A DNA stretch of 64,000 nucleotides, taken from Rhizobium sp. SL86. Lineage in GTDB: Bacteria > Pseudomonadota > Alphaproteobacteria > Rhizobiales > Rhizobiaceae. A program made the translations under genes and the position numbers. Shown here one piece after another: positions 1 to 8,224 of this stretch. The stretch is from contig NZ_JAPPRJ010000001.1 in assembly GCF_026672545.1 (NCBI RefSeq), positions 2,171,501 through 2,235,500 on the forward strand, written 5' to 3'. The notes below the pieces were generated by a model. It had not been told where the DNA came from and made no database searches. It saw nothing but the letters and a program-made list of their open reading frames with translations. Numbering within the stretch: the first letter of the stretch is position 1; every line of letters begins with the position of its first letter.

Positions 1-463
1 GTTCGATGCCGGCCTGGTTGGAGCGCACTCCACGGCCGACCGCCAACGTCTTGTCATCGACCCAGACGCAATCGCCGCCTTCGACGGTGCCGGGGGCTTC
101 GATGGTGCCGAGGATCGGGATGCCCGCCTGCCGGTACCGTTCTGCATGCAGATCCGGTTCGCGGGCGCGAAGCGGTTTTCCCATGCGCAGGATGACCGCA
201 CCCGCATCCGTCATCAGCGAGGGGTCGTGGGTGAACATCGAATCGGCGAGACCGTCGCCATTGTCTTCCAGCCAGAGGATCTCGGCACCCGATTCCGCCA
301 CCAGTTCGGCGAAGCGCGCGTGCTGCACAATCGCTTTCTCCGCATCGAATGTCGGGCCGTAGTGCCACTCCTTGGCGTTGGCCGAACGAAGGCTTTCACC
401 GGGGCGCCGCATCAGGACACGCAATAGGGGTGTCGCCATCGCCTGGCAGCCAAAACCATCCAT
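1..463 (-). CDS. Dimethylarginine dimethylaminohydrolase-like amidinohydrolase (3' end outside window)
   Basis: Reading leftwards from ATG at 463 there are 154 open codons that run off the window edge. The protein has the guanidino-modifying (amidinotransferase/DDAH) signature: LEDNGDGLADSMFTHDPS at about residues 62-79, and GTVEGGDCVWVDDKTLAVG followed by GVRSNQAGIE near the break. In this family such proteins hydrolyse methylated arginines to citrulline and an amine. The catalytic His and Cys would lie in the missing part, so activity cannot be judged. An in-frame ATG at 439 is an alternative start. It is divergent from a cationic amino-acid ABC transporter, which suggests that arginine-type compounds are imported and degraded. 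An arginine deiminase-like activity remains possible. Confidence 0.75.
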   Translation of the reverse strand, partial: MDGFGCQAMATPLLRVLMRRPGESLRSANAKEWHYGPTFDAEKAIVQHARFAELVAESGAEILWLEDNGDGLADSMFTHDPSLMTDAGAVILRMGKPLRAREPDLHAERYRQAGIPILGTIEAPGTVEGGDCVWVDDKTLAVGRGVRSNQAGIE

Positions 464-511
464 TAGGGTTTCCTCTTATTCATGGTTTAAATGGTCAAAA
501 TTCATATTTTT

Positions 512-539
512 ATTATACGCTTGTGCAATGGGCGGACAA
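512..539 (-). promoter_or_regulatory. Sigma-70-type promoter for the dimethylargininase-like gene
   Basis: On the minus strand TTGTCC (539-534) and a perfect TATAAT (517-512) are separated by 16 bases, about 50 bases upstream of the start codon at 463. The surrounding 464-650 region is clearly more AT-rich than the coding DNA and serves both divergent units. No equally clear plus-strand promoter was found in it. Confidence 0.5.
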
Positions 540-650
540 GTGCAAAACTCTCCCCAAGGCATGCGTTTCCAGCACCGTATGCCAACAAAACTGCTGGGGG
601 AAAAGTCTGTACAGAAGACCGGCGATGCCAGTGCCGGCGGTGTAGGTAAC

Positions 651-1424
651 ATGGCGGAATCGGCGCAAGCCATTGAAATTCGGGATCTCCATAAGCGTTT
701 TGGTCCGCTTGAGGTCTTAAAGGGCGTCTCGCTCAGCGCAGGGCAGGGCGATGTCATCGCACTGATCGGCGGCAGCGGATCGGGCAAATCGACCTTTCTC
801 CGATGCATCAACATGCTTGAACTGCCAACGGCCGGTCAAGTCACGATCCATGGCGAAACGATCCAGATGAAGTCCGATGGGCAGGGCGGTCTGATGCCAG
901 CCAATCGCAAACAGATCCAGCGGATCCGCACCAAGCTTGGCATGGTTTTTCAGAGCTTCAACCTGTGGCAGCACATGACGGTTCTGCAGAACGTCATCGA
1001 GGTGCCGGTGCATGTGCTTGGCCAGCCGCGTGAGCAGGCGGTTGAAGTGGCGGAGGCGCTTCTGCGCCGCGTCGGCCTCTACGAAAAGCGCGATGCCTAT
1101 CCGTCCTTCATGTCCGGCGGCCAGCAGCAGCGTGCGGCCATTGCCCGAGCGCTCGCTATCCAGCCGCTCGTGATGCTGTTCGACGAGCCGACATCGGCGC
1201 TCGATCCGGAACTCGTCGGAGAGGTGCTGTCTGTGATCGCGGATCTGGCGCAGGAAAAGCGCACGATGATCCTGGTGACACACGAAATGAAATTCGCCCG
1301 TCAGGTGGCGAGCCATGTGGTCTTCCTGCATGGCGGGGTGATCGAAGAGCAGGGGCCTCCAGAGGCAATCTTCGAAAACCCGCAATCGGAGCGGCTGAAG
1401 AAATTCATCAGCTCCATCCATTGA
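651..1424 (+). CDS. Amino-acid ABC transporter ATP-binding protein (HisP/OccP type)
   Basis: 257-residue ABC ATPase that would power uptake of a polar or basic amino acid. Visible motifs are Walker A GGSGSGKST (about 40-48), Q-loop VFQSFN (99-104), signature MSGGQQQR (154-161), Walker B VMLFDEPTSALD (174-185) and the H-loop in VTHEM. The length is normal for the HisP/GlnQ family. The frame is open far upstream, but the family begins a few residues before IEIRDLHKRFG, so the ATG at 651 is chosen; its ribosome site is poor. It is first in an operon with a binding protein and two permeases. The basic amino-acid specificity is inferred from the binding protein and the divergent dimethylargininase-like gene. 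Confidence 0.9.
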   Translation: MAESAQAIEIRDLHKRFGPLEVLKGVSLSAGQGDVIALIGGSGSGKSTFLRCINMLELPTAGQVTIHGETIQMKSDGQGGLMPANRKQIQRIRTKLGMVFQSFNLWQHMTVLQNVIEVPVHVLGQPREQAVEVAEALLRRVGLYEKRDAYPSFMSGGQQQRAAIARALAIQPLVMLFDEPTSALDPELVGEVLSVIADLAQEKRTMILVTHEMKFARQVASHVVFLHGGVIEEQGPPEAIFENPQSERLKKFISSIH

Positions 1425-1457
1425 AAAACACACGACAATGTCGAAAGGGGAAAAATC

Positions 1458-2240
1458 ATGAAAAACCTGCTGAAGACCGCTGCCTTGGCGCTTGCGGTGA
1501 GTGTTGCCGCGTTCGGCGCCGCCTCGGCTCAGGACCTCAAGATCGGTGTCGCTGCCGAACCCTATCCGCCCTTCTCCTCGCCTGATGCGAGCGGCAAGTG
1601 GGTCGGCTGGGAAATCGAGTTTATCGACGCGGTCTGCGCCGAGGCAAAGGTCACCTGCGTCGTGACGCCGGTTGCGTGGGACGGTATCATTCCGGCTCTG
1701 ACCTCCAAGAAGATCGACGCCATCATGGGCTCCATGTCGATCACCGACGAGCGCAAGAAGACGATCGACTTCTCCGACAAATATTACAACACCCCGGCCT
1801 CCGTCATCGGGCCGAAGGGCGAGAAGTTTGACGCCTCTCCGGACAGCCTGAAGGGCAAGATCATCGGCGTTCAGGTCTCCACCGTCTCGGCTGACTATGC
1901 GAAGAAGTACTTCGCTCCCGTCGCCTCCGAGATCAAGGAATACCAGACCCAGGACGAAGCAAACCAGGATCTGGCGGCCGGCCGTGTCGACGCGGTCATC
2001 GCCGACCTCATCACGCTCGACGCTTTCCTCAAGTCCGATCAGGGCAAGGCCTGCTGCGACCTGAAGGGCAACGTCAAGGATGATCCGGAAATCCTCGGCA
2101 CGGGCATCGGCATCGGCCTGCGCAAGGGCGATACCGAGCTGATGAACAAGTTCAACGCGGCGATCAAGACCGTGCGCAGCAACGGGACCTACGACAAGAT
2201 CTCGAAGAAGTATTTCGACTTCGACATCTACGGCGGCTGA
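1458..2240 (+). CDS. Periplasmic basic amino-acid binding protein (ArgT/HisJ type)
   Basis: 260-residue extracytoplasmic solute receptor. Residues 1-25 form a signal peptide (MKNLLKTA, hydrophobic core, cleavage after ASA). The mature protein begins with the family pattern KIGVAAEPYPPF and contains GWEIEFIDAVC and GSMSITDERKKTIDFS, typical of lysine/arginine/ornithine and histidine receptors (SBP family 3). An AAAGGGGAAAAA ribosome site precedes the ATG. It sits between the ATPase and permease genes, as in occ/his-type operons. The exact ligand cannot be read from the sequence; methylated arginine is an attractive guess from the neighbouring hydrolase. Confidence 0.9.
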   Translation: MKNLLKTAALALAVSVAAFGAASAQDLKIGVAAEPYPPFSSPDASGKWVGWEIEFIDAVCAEAKVTCVVTPVAWDGIIPALTSKKIDAIMGSMSITDERKKTIDFSDKYYNTPASVIGPKGEKFDASPDSLKGKIIGVQVSTVSADYAKKYFAPVASEIKEYQTQDEANQDLAAGRVDAVIADLITLDAFLKSDQGKACCDLKGNVKDDPEILGTGIGIGLRKGDTELMNKFNAAIKTVRSNGTYDKISKKYFDFDIYGG

Positions 2241-2318
2241 TCCGGTCTGGTCCTTGAGGTTTGAGCCGAGCCTTGCTGCGGCAGGGCTCGGCCGACCTGT
2301 TTCTACGAAAGCGTTTTG

Positions 2319-3041
2319 ATGGACGCCACGCTCCAACTTCTATCCATCGGTTCGCCCGGCTGGGGCGGCGTGCTGCTGGCCGGCCTTGCCGCATCGATGC
2401 AGGTGGCCTTTGGCGGCTTCCTGCTCGGGCTTGTGATCGGCACCGGTGGTGCTGCCGGCAAGCTGTGGGGCGGGCCGGTTCTGCGCGACCTGCTCGAGGT
2501 CTATACGACCGTCGTGCGCGGCGTGCCGGAACTCGTTTTGATCCTTATCCTCTATTATGCCGGCACCGATGTGGTGAACGAGGTGATGGCACTGCTGGGC
2601 CTGCCCTCCGTCGATATCAGCGGACTTGCCGCCGGCATCTTCGTCATCGGCGTGGTGCAGGGCGCCTATTCCACCGAGGTGCTGCGCGGGGCGATCCAGT
2701 CCATTCCGCCGGGCCAGATCGAGGCGGCGCGCGCTTATGGCATGTCGCCGCTGCTTGCGCTTCGCCGTGTCACGTTACCGGCCATGCTGCCCTTTGCCTT
2801 GCCGGGCCTGTCGAACCTCTGGCTGATCGCGACGAAGGATACAGCCCTTCTCGCCGTTGTCGGTTTTGCCGAACTGACGCTCGTGACCCGCCAGGCGGCC
2901 GGCACGACCAAAGCCTACATGACCTTCTTCCTGGCCGCCGGTGCGCTTTATCTCGCCGTGACGCTGATCTCCAACCTCGTCATCGGACTGATCGAAAAAC
3001 GGGCGCTGCGCGGCATGGTCCGACCGGGAGGTGCCACATGA
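2319..3041 (+). CDS. Amino-acid ABC transporter permease (HisQ type)
   Basis: 240-residue inner-membrane permease with about five hydrophobic segments. It carries the EAA-type loop that contacts the ATPase (QIEAARAYGMSPLLALRRVTLP, about residues 130-150). The N-terminal part has the family pattern LAASMQVAFGGFLLGLVIG. ATG at 2319 is chosen over the TTG one codon upstream. The stop overlaps the start of the next permease in an ATGA arrangement, indicating translational coupling and a heterodimeric HisQM-like channel. Confidence 0.88.
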   Translation: MDATLQLLSIGSPGWGGVLLAGLAASMQVAFGGFLLGLVIGTGGAAGKLWGGPVLRDLLEVYTTVVRGVPELVLILILYYAGTDVVNEVMALLGLPSVDISGLAAGIFVIGVVQGAYSTEVLRGAIQSIPPGQIEAARAYGMSPLLALRRVTLPAMLPFALPGLSNLWLIATKDTALLAVVGFAELTLVTRQAAGTTKAYMTFFLAAGALYLAVTLISNLVIGLIEKRALRGMVRPGGAT

Positions 3042-3850
3042 GCGAGGTGCAGGCACCCGCGGCCTATGTGGCGCCCAAGGCGCGCAGCCTGTTCGAGCCG
3101 CATCGCATCGTTCTGATGCTGATCTTTGCCGGTCTGATTTTCTGCGTCGCCTGGTTCATGCGCTGGGACTGGTTGCCACGCTATCAGGGACGGCTGGTCT
3201 ATGGCGTCGGGCAGACGCTGCTGATGCTGTTTTCGACGGCGATCGTCGGTTTCCTGTTTGCCGTGCCGCTCGGCCTTGTGCAGGTGACGGGGCCGAAGCC
3301 GCTGGCGCTTCTGGCGCGCGGTTTCTGTACGCTGATCCGCGGCACGCCGCTGCTTCTGCAGCTCTGGCTGCTCTATTACGGGCTGGGATCGCTGTTTGCC
3401 CAGTTTCCGGAAATCCGCTCGTCCTTCCTGTGGCCCTATCTGCGCCAGGCCTGGCCTTATGGTTTCACCGCGCTGATGATCTCGTTTGCCGCCTATGAAG
3501 GCGAAGTCATGCGCGGCGCCTTCGCCGGTGTGCCGAAAGGTGAGCTGGAGGCCGGCCGCGCCTTTGGCATGAGCCGCTTCACGCTGTTTCGCCGCATCTG
3601 GCTGCCACGCGCCATCCATCGGGCATTGCCGACGCTGACGGGCGAGACCGTGCTGCAGCTGAAATCGACGCCGCTGGTGGCGACCGTCACGGTGGTCGAT
3701 GTCTATGCCATCATCTCCCGGGTGCGGCAGGAGACGTTCCTCACCTATGAGCCGCTGCTGCTGCTGGCGCTGATCTATCTCTGCCTCACCGGCATGCTGG
3801 TCTACGCCTTCCGGCTTCTCGAAAAGCGCATTCCGACGCGGGGTGTTTAA
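3038..3850 (+). CDS. Amino-acid ABC transporter permease (HisM type)
   Basis: 270-residue partner permease. A cytoplasmic N-terminus is followed by a first membrane helix (IVLMLIFAGLIFCVAWFM), the signature FCTLIRGTPLLLQLWLLYYG and the coupling loop ELEAGRAFGMSRFTLFRRI. Start ATG at 3038 overlaps the preceding stop by four bases, and GGGAGG lies just upstream. Last gene of the transporter operon; the next gene is convergent. Confidence 0.88.
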   Translation: MSEVQAPAAYVAPKARSLFEPHRIVLMLIFAGLIFCVAWFMRWDWLPRYQGRLVYGVGQTLLMLFSTAIVGFLFAVPLGLVQVTGPKPLALLARGFCTLIRGTPLLLQLWLLYYGLGSLFAQFPEIRSSFLWPYLRQAWPYGFTALMISFAAYEGEVMRGAFAGVPKGELEAGRAFGMSRFTLFRRIWLPRAIHRALPTLTGETVLQLKSTPLVATVTVVDVYAIISRVRQETFLTYEPLLLLALIYLCLTGMLVYAFRLLEKRIPTRGV

Positions 3851-3868
3851 GGCGACGCCTGAACGGTC

Positions 3869-5074
3869 TCAAGACAGCCGGCGGCTGCGGCGCAGATGAA
3901 GCATCGCCCAGGCCCCGAGGAAGGGGCCGGGCGCGAGGAAGACAAAACACCAGCGCCAGCTGCCCAGCAGCTCTGCGAGCTGCGGCATCAGCCAGATGCT
4001 GATCGTTGTCAGCGCAAAGCCGAGCCCCATCTGCAGGGAGAGCGCGGTGCCGACCAGGTGCTGGTCGGACAGCTCCGTGGCGGCGGCGGAAAACTGGGCG
4101 GAATCACCGATCACCGTCATGCCCCAGACGATGACGACCAGCATCAGCAGGATCACCGGTCCGTCGAAAACGAAACCAACCAAAAGCGCGCAGGTGCCTG
4201 ACGCGAGCATCATGCCAGCTGTTGTCACGGCCCGGCCGAAGCGGTCGGAGAGGACACCGCCCGCGATACAGCCGATGACGCCGGCGGTGAGTGCTGCGAA
4301 GGTGGCGAGCGATCCGGTGCCCGCGATATTGCCCGTGAAGACGGTGGGCGTTGCGGAGAGATAGGCGAGCAGCCAGGCCCAGAGCGCATAAAGCTCCCAC
4401 ATGTGGCCGAGATAACCGGCATTCACCAGCATCAGGCTGCGGTTGCGGAAGACCTGGCCGATCTGGCGCGGATCGAACATCGCGCGCGAGAAGGGATAAG
4501 GGCCTTCGCGCACGACGATGAGAAACAAGCCGGCACCCACGAGCGCGGATAGCGAGGCAAGCGCCACCACCGCCCGCCAGTCAAGCGTGGCGGTCAGGGC
4601 CCGGAACAGATGCGGCAGGGACGAGCCCGCCGTCAGTCCGCTGATGACGAAACCGAGCGCCAGCCCGCGTCCCTTCTGAAACCAGGTGGCGGCGAGTTTC
4701 ATCGCCGGTGGATAGACGCCGGCCAGCGCAAAGCCGGTGACAAAGCGGCAGGCGACGGCGCCTGCAAGCCCCGGTTCCAAAAAAAGGACCGCATTCGCCA
4801 GCCCGGCAAGGGCTGCCGATGCGGCGGCCAGCCGGTTCATCCGCACGATGTCCGGCAGGTTGACGAGGCTGGAGAGCAGCGCGCCGGTGACGAAACCCAG
4901 TTGCACCGCATTCGTCAGCCAGGCTCCGGCACCGGCCCCAAGCGACAGATCGCGGATCATCTCCGGTGCGACGGCGGTGGCGGAAAACCACGAAGAGAGC
5001 GACAGAACGACGGCGAGGCACAGCCAGCCCAGCATCTGCCACCGTCCGCTCCCCGTGACCTGGTTGTCCGCCAC
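3869..5074 (-). CDS. MFS transporter
   Basis: 401-residue major facilitator with about 12 hydrophobic segments. The loop after the sixth segment holds the MFS pattern GGVLSDRFGRAV (second half repeat). GTG at 5074 directly follows the stop of the monooxygenase gene, so the two are almost certainly one transcript and are translationally coupled. The substrate is unknown; import of the monooxygenase substrate or export of a product is inferred from the pairing only. Confidence 0.8.
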   Translation of the reverse strand: MADNQVTGSGRWQMLGWLCLAVVLSLSSWFSATAVAPEMIRDLSLGAGAGAWLTNAVQLGFVTGALLSSLVNLPDIVRMNRLAAASAALAGLANAVLFLEPGLAGAVACRFVTGFALAGVYPPAMKLAATWFQKGRGLALGFVISGLTAGSSLPHLFRALTATLDWRAVVALASLSALVGAGLFLIVVREGPYPFSRAMFDPRQIGQVFRNRSLMLVNAGYLGHMWELYALWAWLLAYLSATPTVFTGNIAGTGSLATFAALTAGVIGCIAGGVLSDRFGRAVTTAGMMLASGTCALLVGFVFDGPVILLMLVVIVWGMTVIGDSAQFSAAATELSDQHLVGTALSLQMGLGFALTTISIWLMPQLAELLGSWRWCFVFLAPGPFLGAWAMLHLRRSRRLS

Positions 5075-6436
5075 TCAACCCGCCTTCTGCCGGAAACCGG
5101 CGGCGATGTGGCGGTCGGGCAGGCGCGGCGCGCCGAACAGTTTCTGGCGCAGCGGGCCGTCTGCATATTGCGTTTTGTAGAGCCCGCGCTCCTGCAGGAT
5201 CGGCACGACCAGCGAAATGATGTCGTCGAAGCACTCCGGCACCACGGTGCGCGACAGGTTGAAGCCGTCGATACCAGCCTCGCGGCTCCAGTTGGCGAGC
5301 TGATCGGCGATCTGTTCTGCCGAGCCGATCATCGGGGCCTGCCGGCTGCCGAGCACCATCTGCTCCAAAAGCTTGCGCTTCGTCCATTGGGGGCCGGCGC
5401 TGCGGGTCACCGCCTCGACATTCGAGACGATGGCATTGCTCTTGCCGGTTTCGATTGGCTCATCGAGATCGTACTTGGAAAAATCGATGCCGAGGGAGGC
5501 GGCAGCATGCACCAGGGCCGCCTCGGAACTGACGTAACGGCGATAATCCTCGAATTTCTCGCGGGCTTCCGCTTCCGTTTTCCCCGTGACGATCGTTGCC
5601 CCCATGAAGATTTTGATGTCGTCCGCCTGGCGGCCATAGTTCACCGCTTTGGCGCGGATGTCATCCACGATTGCTTTCACGCCCTCGATTTTCTGGCCAT
5701 TGACGAAGACACATTCGGCATGGGTGGCGGCAAACTGCCGTCCGCGGGTGGAGGAGCCGGCCTGATAGAGCACCGGCGTGCGCTGCGGCGAGGGGGAGGA
5801 CAGGTGCATGGCGTCGAGGCGGTACTGCTTGCCGGCGTGGCTGATCTTCCGCACGCGGGCCGGATCGGCATAGAGATGGTTTGCCCGATCGAGCAGGACC
5901 GAACCGTCCGCCCAGCTTTCCTCCCAGAGGCGGTAGACGACCTCCATGTATTCGTCGGCCAGATCGTAACGATCATCATGGGCGGCCTGCGCATCGAGGC
6001 CGATGGCTTTCGCGGCGCTATCGAGATAACCGGTGACAATGTTCCAGCCGATGCGGCCGCCGGTCAAGTGATCGAGCGTCGACAGGCGCCGGGCAAACAG
6101 GAAGGGCGGCTCGTAGGTCAGGTTGGCGGTGACGCCGAAACCGAGATGGGTCGTCACCGCCGCCATCGCCGGCACCAGCATCATCGGATCGTTGACCGGA
6201 ACTTGCACCGCACCGCGGATTGCCGCATCGGGGGAGCCTCCCAGAACGTCGTTCACGCCCACCACGTCGGCCAGGAAAATCCCGTCGAACAGGCCCGCCT
6301 CCAGCCGTTTGGCGTAGTCCATCCAGTAGGCAATCTCATTGAAGCGATGCGACTGGTCACGCGGGTGGGCCCAGAGCCCGTGCTGGATGTGGCCTACACA
6401 GTTCATGTCAAAGGCGTTGAAGTGAATCTGGCGCAT
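5075..6436 (-). CDS. FMN-dependent monooxygenase, NtaA/SnaA/DszA family
   Basis: 453-residue luciferase-like flavin monooxygenase, the usual length for the nitrilotriacetate/dibenzothiophene-sulfone group. Diagnostic stretches are MRQIHFNAFDMNCVGHIQ at the N-terminus, GIFLADVVGVNDV, GRIGWNIVTGYLDSA and VLYQAGSSTRGRQFAATHAE. These enzymes use FMNH2 from a separate reductase to cleave C-N or C-S bonds; no reductase is encoded nearby. ATG at 6436 is chosen because of the GGAGGGG ribosome site and the family start; an upstream extension lacks both. Divergent from an XRE-cupin regulator that probably controls it. The substrate is not predictable. Confidence 0.88.
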   Translation of the reverse strand: MRQIHFNAFDMNCVGHIQHGLWAHPRDQSHRFNEIAYWMDYAKRLEAGLFDGIFLADVVGVNDVLGGSPDAAIRGAVQVPVNDPMMLVPAMAAVTTHLGFGVTANLTYEPPFLFARRLSTLDHLTGGRIGWNIVTGYLDSAAKAIGLDAQAAHDDRYDLADEYMEVVYRLWEESWADGSVLLDRANHLYADPARVRKISHAGKQYRLDAMHLSSPSPQRTPVLYQAGSSTRGRQFAATHAECVFVNGQKIEGVKAIVDDIRAKAVNYGRQADDIKIFMGATIVTGKTEAEAREKFEDYRRYVSSEAALVHAAASLGIDFSKYDLDEPIETGKSNAIVSNVEAVTRSAGPQWTKRKLLEQMVLGSRQAPMIGSAEQIADQLANWSREAGIDGFNLSRTVVPECFDDIISLVVPILQERGLYKTQYADGPLRQKLFGAPRLPDRHIAAGFRQKAG

Positions 6437-6499
6437 TGTTCCCCTCCGGTTCTCCCGGTTAAATGATACAGGCCGATGCTGTTTCTTATAAGCTGTATT

Positions 6500-6519
6500 T
6501 CGTCTACTATAGGAGACGA
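6500..6519. promoter_or_regulatory. Candidate operator palindrome between monooxygenase and XRE regulator
   Basis: TCGTCTACTATAGGAGACGA is a 20-bp palindrome with only one mismatched pair (positions 7 and 14) and a perfect CTATAG core. It lies 18 bases upstream of the regulator start and 63 bases from the monooxygenase start, in a 101-base divergent intergenic region. Its position over the regulator promoter suggests autorepression and control of the operon. Confidence 0.55.
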
Positions 6520-6537
6520 TTTTGAGGAATTGCAAGA

Positions 6538-7092
6538 ATGGATGTCATTGCTGATGCGATTGCCGGACGGATCCGGCTGGAGCGGGAAAACCGCGGCTGG
6601 TCTCTCTCGGAACTTGCCGAGCGCTCCGGCGTGTCGAAGGCGATGATCAGCAAGGTGGAACGCTGCGAAGCGAGCCCGACGGCAACCGTGCTTGGCCGCC
6701 TGTCGGGCGCCTTCGGCCTGCCGCTCTCCGTGCTTCTGGCGCTGGCGGAACGGGCGGAGGAGCGGCTGGCAAGAGCAGCCGACCAGCCGGTCTGGACCGA
6801 TCCGGAAACCGGCTATACGCGCCGCGCCGTCTCGCCGGCGAATGGTGGCGGACTGGAACTGATCGAGGTGACGCTTCCCGCCGGCGTGCGTGTTCCCTAT
6901 CCGGCCTCGGCCTTTGCCTTTCAGCGCCAGCAGATCCTGCTGCTCGAAGGACGCCTCGATTTCACGGAAGGCGAGGTCATTCACGAACTTTCCGCTGGCG
7001 ACTGTCTGGAGCTCGGCGCGCCGCAGGCCTGTGTGTTCTTCAACCCGTCAAAGGTCAGCGCCCGTTATCTCGTGGCGCTGACGCGGCGCTGA
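6538..7092 (+). CDS. XRE-family transcriptional regulator with cupin domain
   Basis: 184 residues. An N-terminal helix-turn-helix (LSELAERSGVSKAMISKVER, about residues 23-42, continuing ASPTATVLGRLSGAFG) is joined to a C-terminal cupin barrel (about 105-180, with LLEGRLDF and HELSAGDCLELG). Proteins of this build sense a small ligand in the cupin and regulate an adjacent catabolic or transport unit. Divergent from the monooxygenase-MFS operon with a palindrome between them, so local control is the simplest reading. Confidence 0.85.
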   Translation: MDVIADAIAGRIRLERENRGWSLSELAERSGVSKAMISKVERCEASPTATVLGRLSGAFGLPLSVLLALAERAEERLARAADQPVWTDPETGYTRRAVSPANGGGLELIEVTLPAGVRVPYPASAFAFQRQQILLLEGRLDFTEGEVIHELSAGDCLELGAPQACVFFNPSKVSARYLVALTRR

Positions 7093-7109
7093 GCATCAGG
7101 TCTTGGCCG

Positions 7110-7220
7110 TCAGGCACCGAGCCAGATCTTGATGATGAGGCCGATAATGCCGACGGCGCCAACGCCCGCGCACCAGAGCAGGATGAACCAGCCGATCTGT
7201 CTAGCCTTGGGCGGGAGCAT
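7110..7220 (-). CDS. DUF2474 small membrane protein of the bd oxidase
   Basis: 36-residue protein. MLPPKARQIGWFILLW starts a single membrane helix running to GLIIKIWLG. It matches the DUF2474 pattern (RQIGWF.LLW near the N-terminus and a short C-terminal tail), the small protein usually found after cydB/cioB and comparable in position to CydX. Its ATG overlaps the cydB stop by one base (TGATG), so it is translationally coupled. A role in oxidase assembly or stability is inferred from family and position. Confidence 0.75.
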   Translation of the reverse strand: MLPPKARQIGWFILLWCAGVGAVGIIGLIIKIWLGA

Positions 7221-8224
7221 CAGTGATACCCTTCCTCCGGATCGATCTTGCCGCGGAACACCCAATAGGCATAGGCGGTATAGGCGAGGATCGCAGGAAT
7301 CAGCACGGCGGCACCGATCAGCAGGAAGAGCAGGCTCTCATCCGGCCCCGCCGCCTCCCAGATCGTCACCGACGTCGGCACGATATAGGGATAGAAGCTG
7401 ATCCCGATACCGATATAGGCGATGACGAACAGGCCGAGCGCTGCGAGGAAGGGACGCGTGTCGTGTTTGTTCTGCAGCCCGTTGACGATGACGAGGAAAC
7501 AGCCGATCACCATCAGCGGCACGAGCACCGTATAAAGCGCGGTCGGGTAACGGAACCAGCGGTCGAGATAGTCCGGCTTCAGGAAGGGCGTCCAGAGGCT
7601 GACGGCACCCATGGCGGCAATCGTCGCGATGGCTGCCAGCAGCGCGTAATGCCTTGCCCGCTCGGCCAACTCGCCCGTCGTGCGCATGACCAGCCAGGTC
7701 GCGCCGAGCAGCGCGTAACCGACCAGCAGGGCAAGGCCTGTCAGCAGCGAAAACGGCGTCAGCCAGTCCCACCAGCCGCCGGCATAGGCGCGGTTCTGAA
7801 CGTCGATGCCCTGCACCAGCGCGCCGAGCGCAATACCCTGCATCAGGGCCGCGACGCTCGATCCGCCGGCAAAAGCCCAGTCCCACAGGCGCTCTGCCTT
7901 TTTCGTGCGCCAGCGATATTCGAAGGCCACGCCGCGGAAGATCAGGGCCAGAAGCATCGCAATGATCGGCGCGTACAGGGCGGGCAGGATCGTCGCATAG
8001 GCCAGCGGAAAGACGGCGAGCAACCCGCCGCCGCCGAGCACCAGCCAGGTTTCATTGCCGTCCCAGACCGGTGCCACCGAATTCATCATCACGTCCCGGT
8101 CGCGCTTTTCCCGAAAGAAGGGAAAGAGAATGCCGATGCCGAGATCGAAACCGTCGAGCACAACATAGGCCAGAACCGCAAAGGCGATGAGGGCCGCCCA
8201 GATGAAGGGAAGATCAAGCGCCAT
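7220..8224 (-). CDS. cydB: Cytochrome bd-type quinol oxidase subunit II
   Basis: 334-residue membrane protein beginning MALDLPFIWAALIAF and containing VLDGFDLGIGILFPF and SVAPVWDGNETWLVLGGGGLL, both hallmark CydB/CioB stretches, with about eight membrane helices. With CydA it forms the quinol-oxidising, oxygen-reducing complex of the inner membrane. ATG at 8224 has GGAGG eight bases upstream; a GTG three codons earlier would destroy that spacing. It overlaps the end of cydA by 11 bases. Confidence 0.92.
   Translation of the reverse strand: MALDLPFIWAALIAFAVLAYVVLDGFDLGIGILFPFFREKRDRDVMMNSVAPVWDGNETWLVLGGGGLLAVFPLAYATILPALYAPIIAMLLALIFRGVAFEYRWRTKKAERLWDWAFAGGSSVAALMQGIALGALVQGIDVQNRAYAGGWWDWLTPFSLLTGLALLVGYALLGATWLVMRTTGELAERARHYALLAAIATIAAMGAVSLWTPFLKPDYLDRWFRYPTALYTVLVPLMVIGCFLVIVNGLQNKHDTRPFLAALGLFVIAYIGIGISFYPYIVPTSVTIWEAAGPDESLLFLLIGAAVLIPAILAYTAYAYWVFRGKIDPEEGYH

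Noticed and set aside
372..650. Upstream in-frame extension of the ABC ATPase gene to position 372.
   Set aside because: It overlaps the divergent gene and its promoter, lacks a ribosome site, and adds residues not found in HisP-type proteins.
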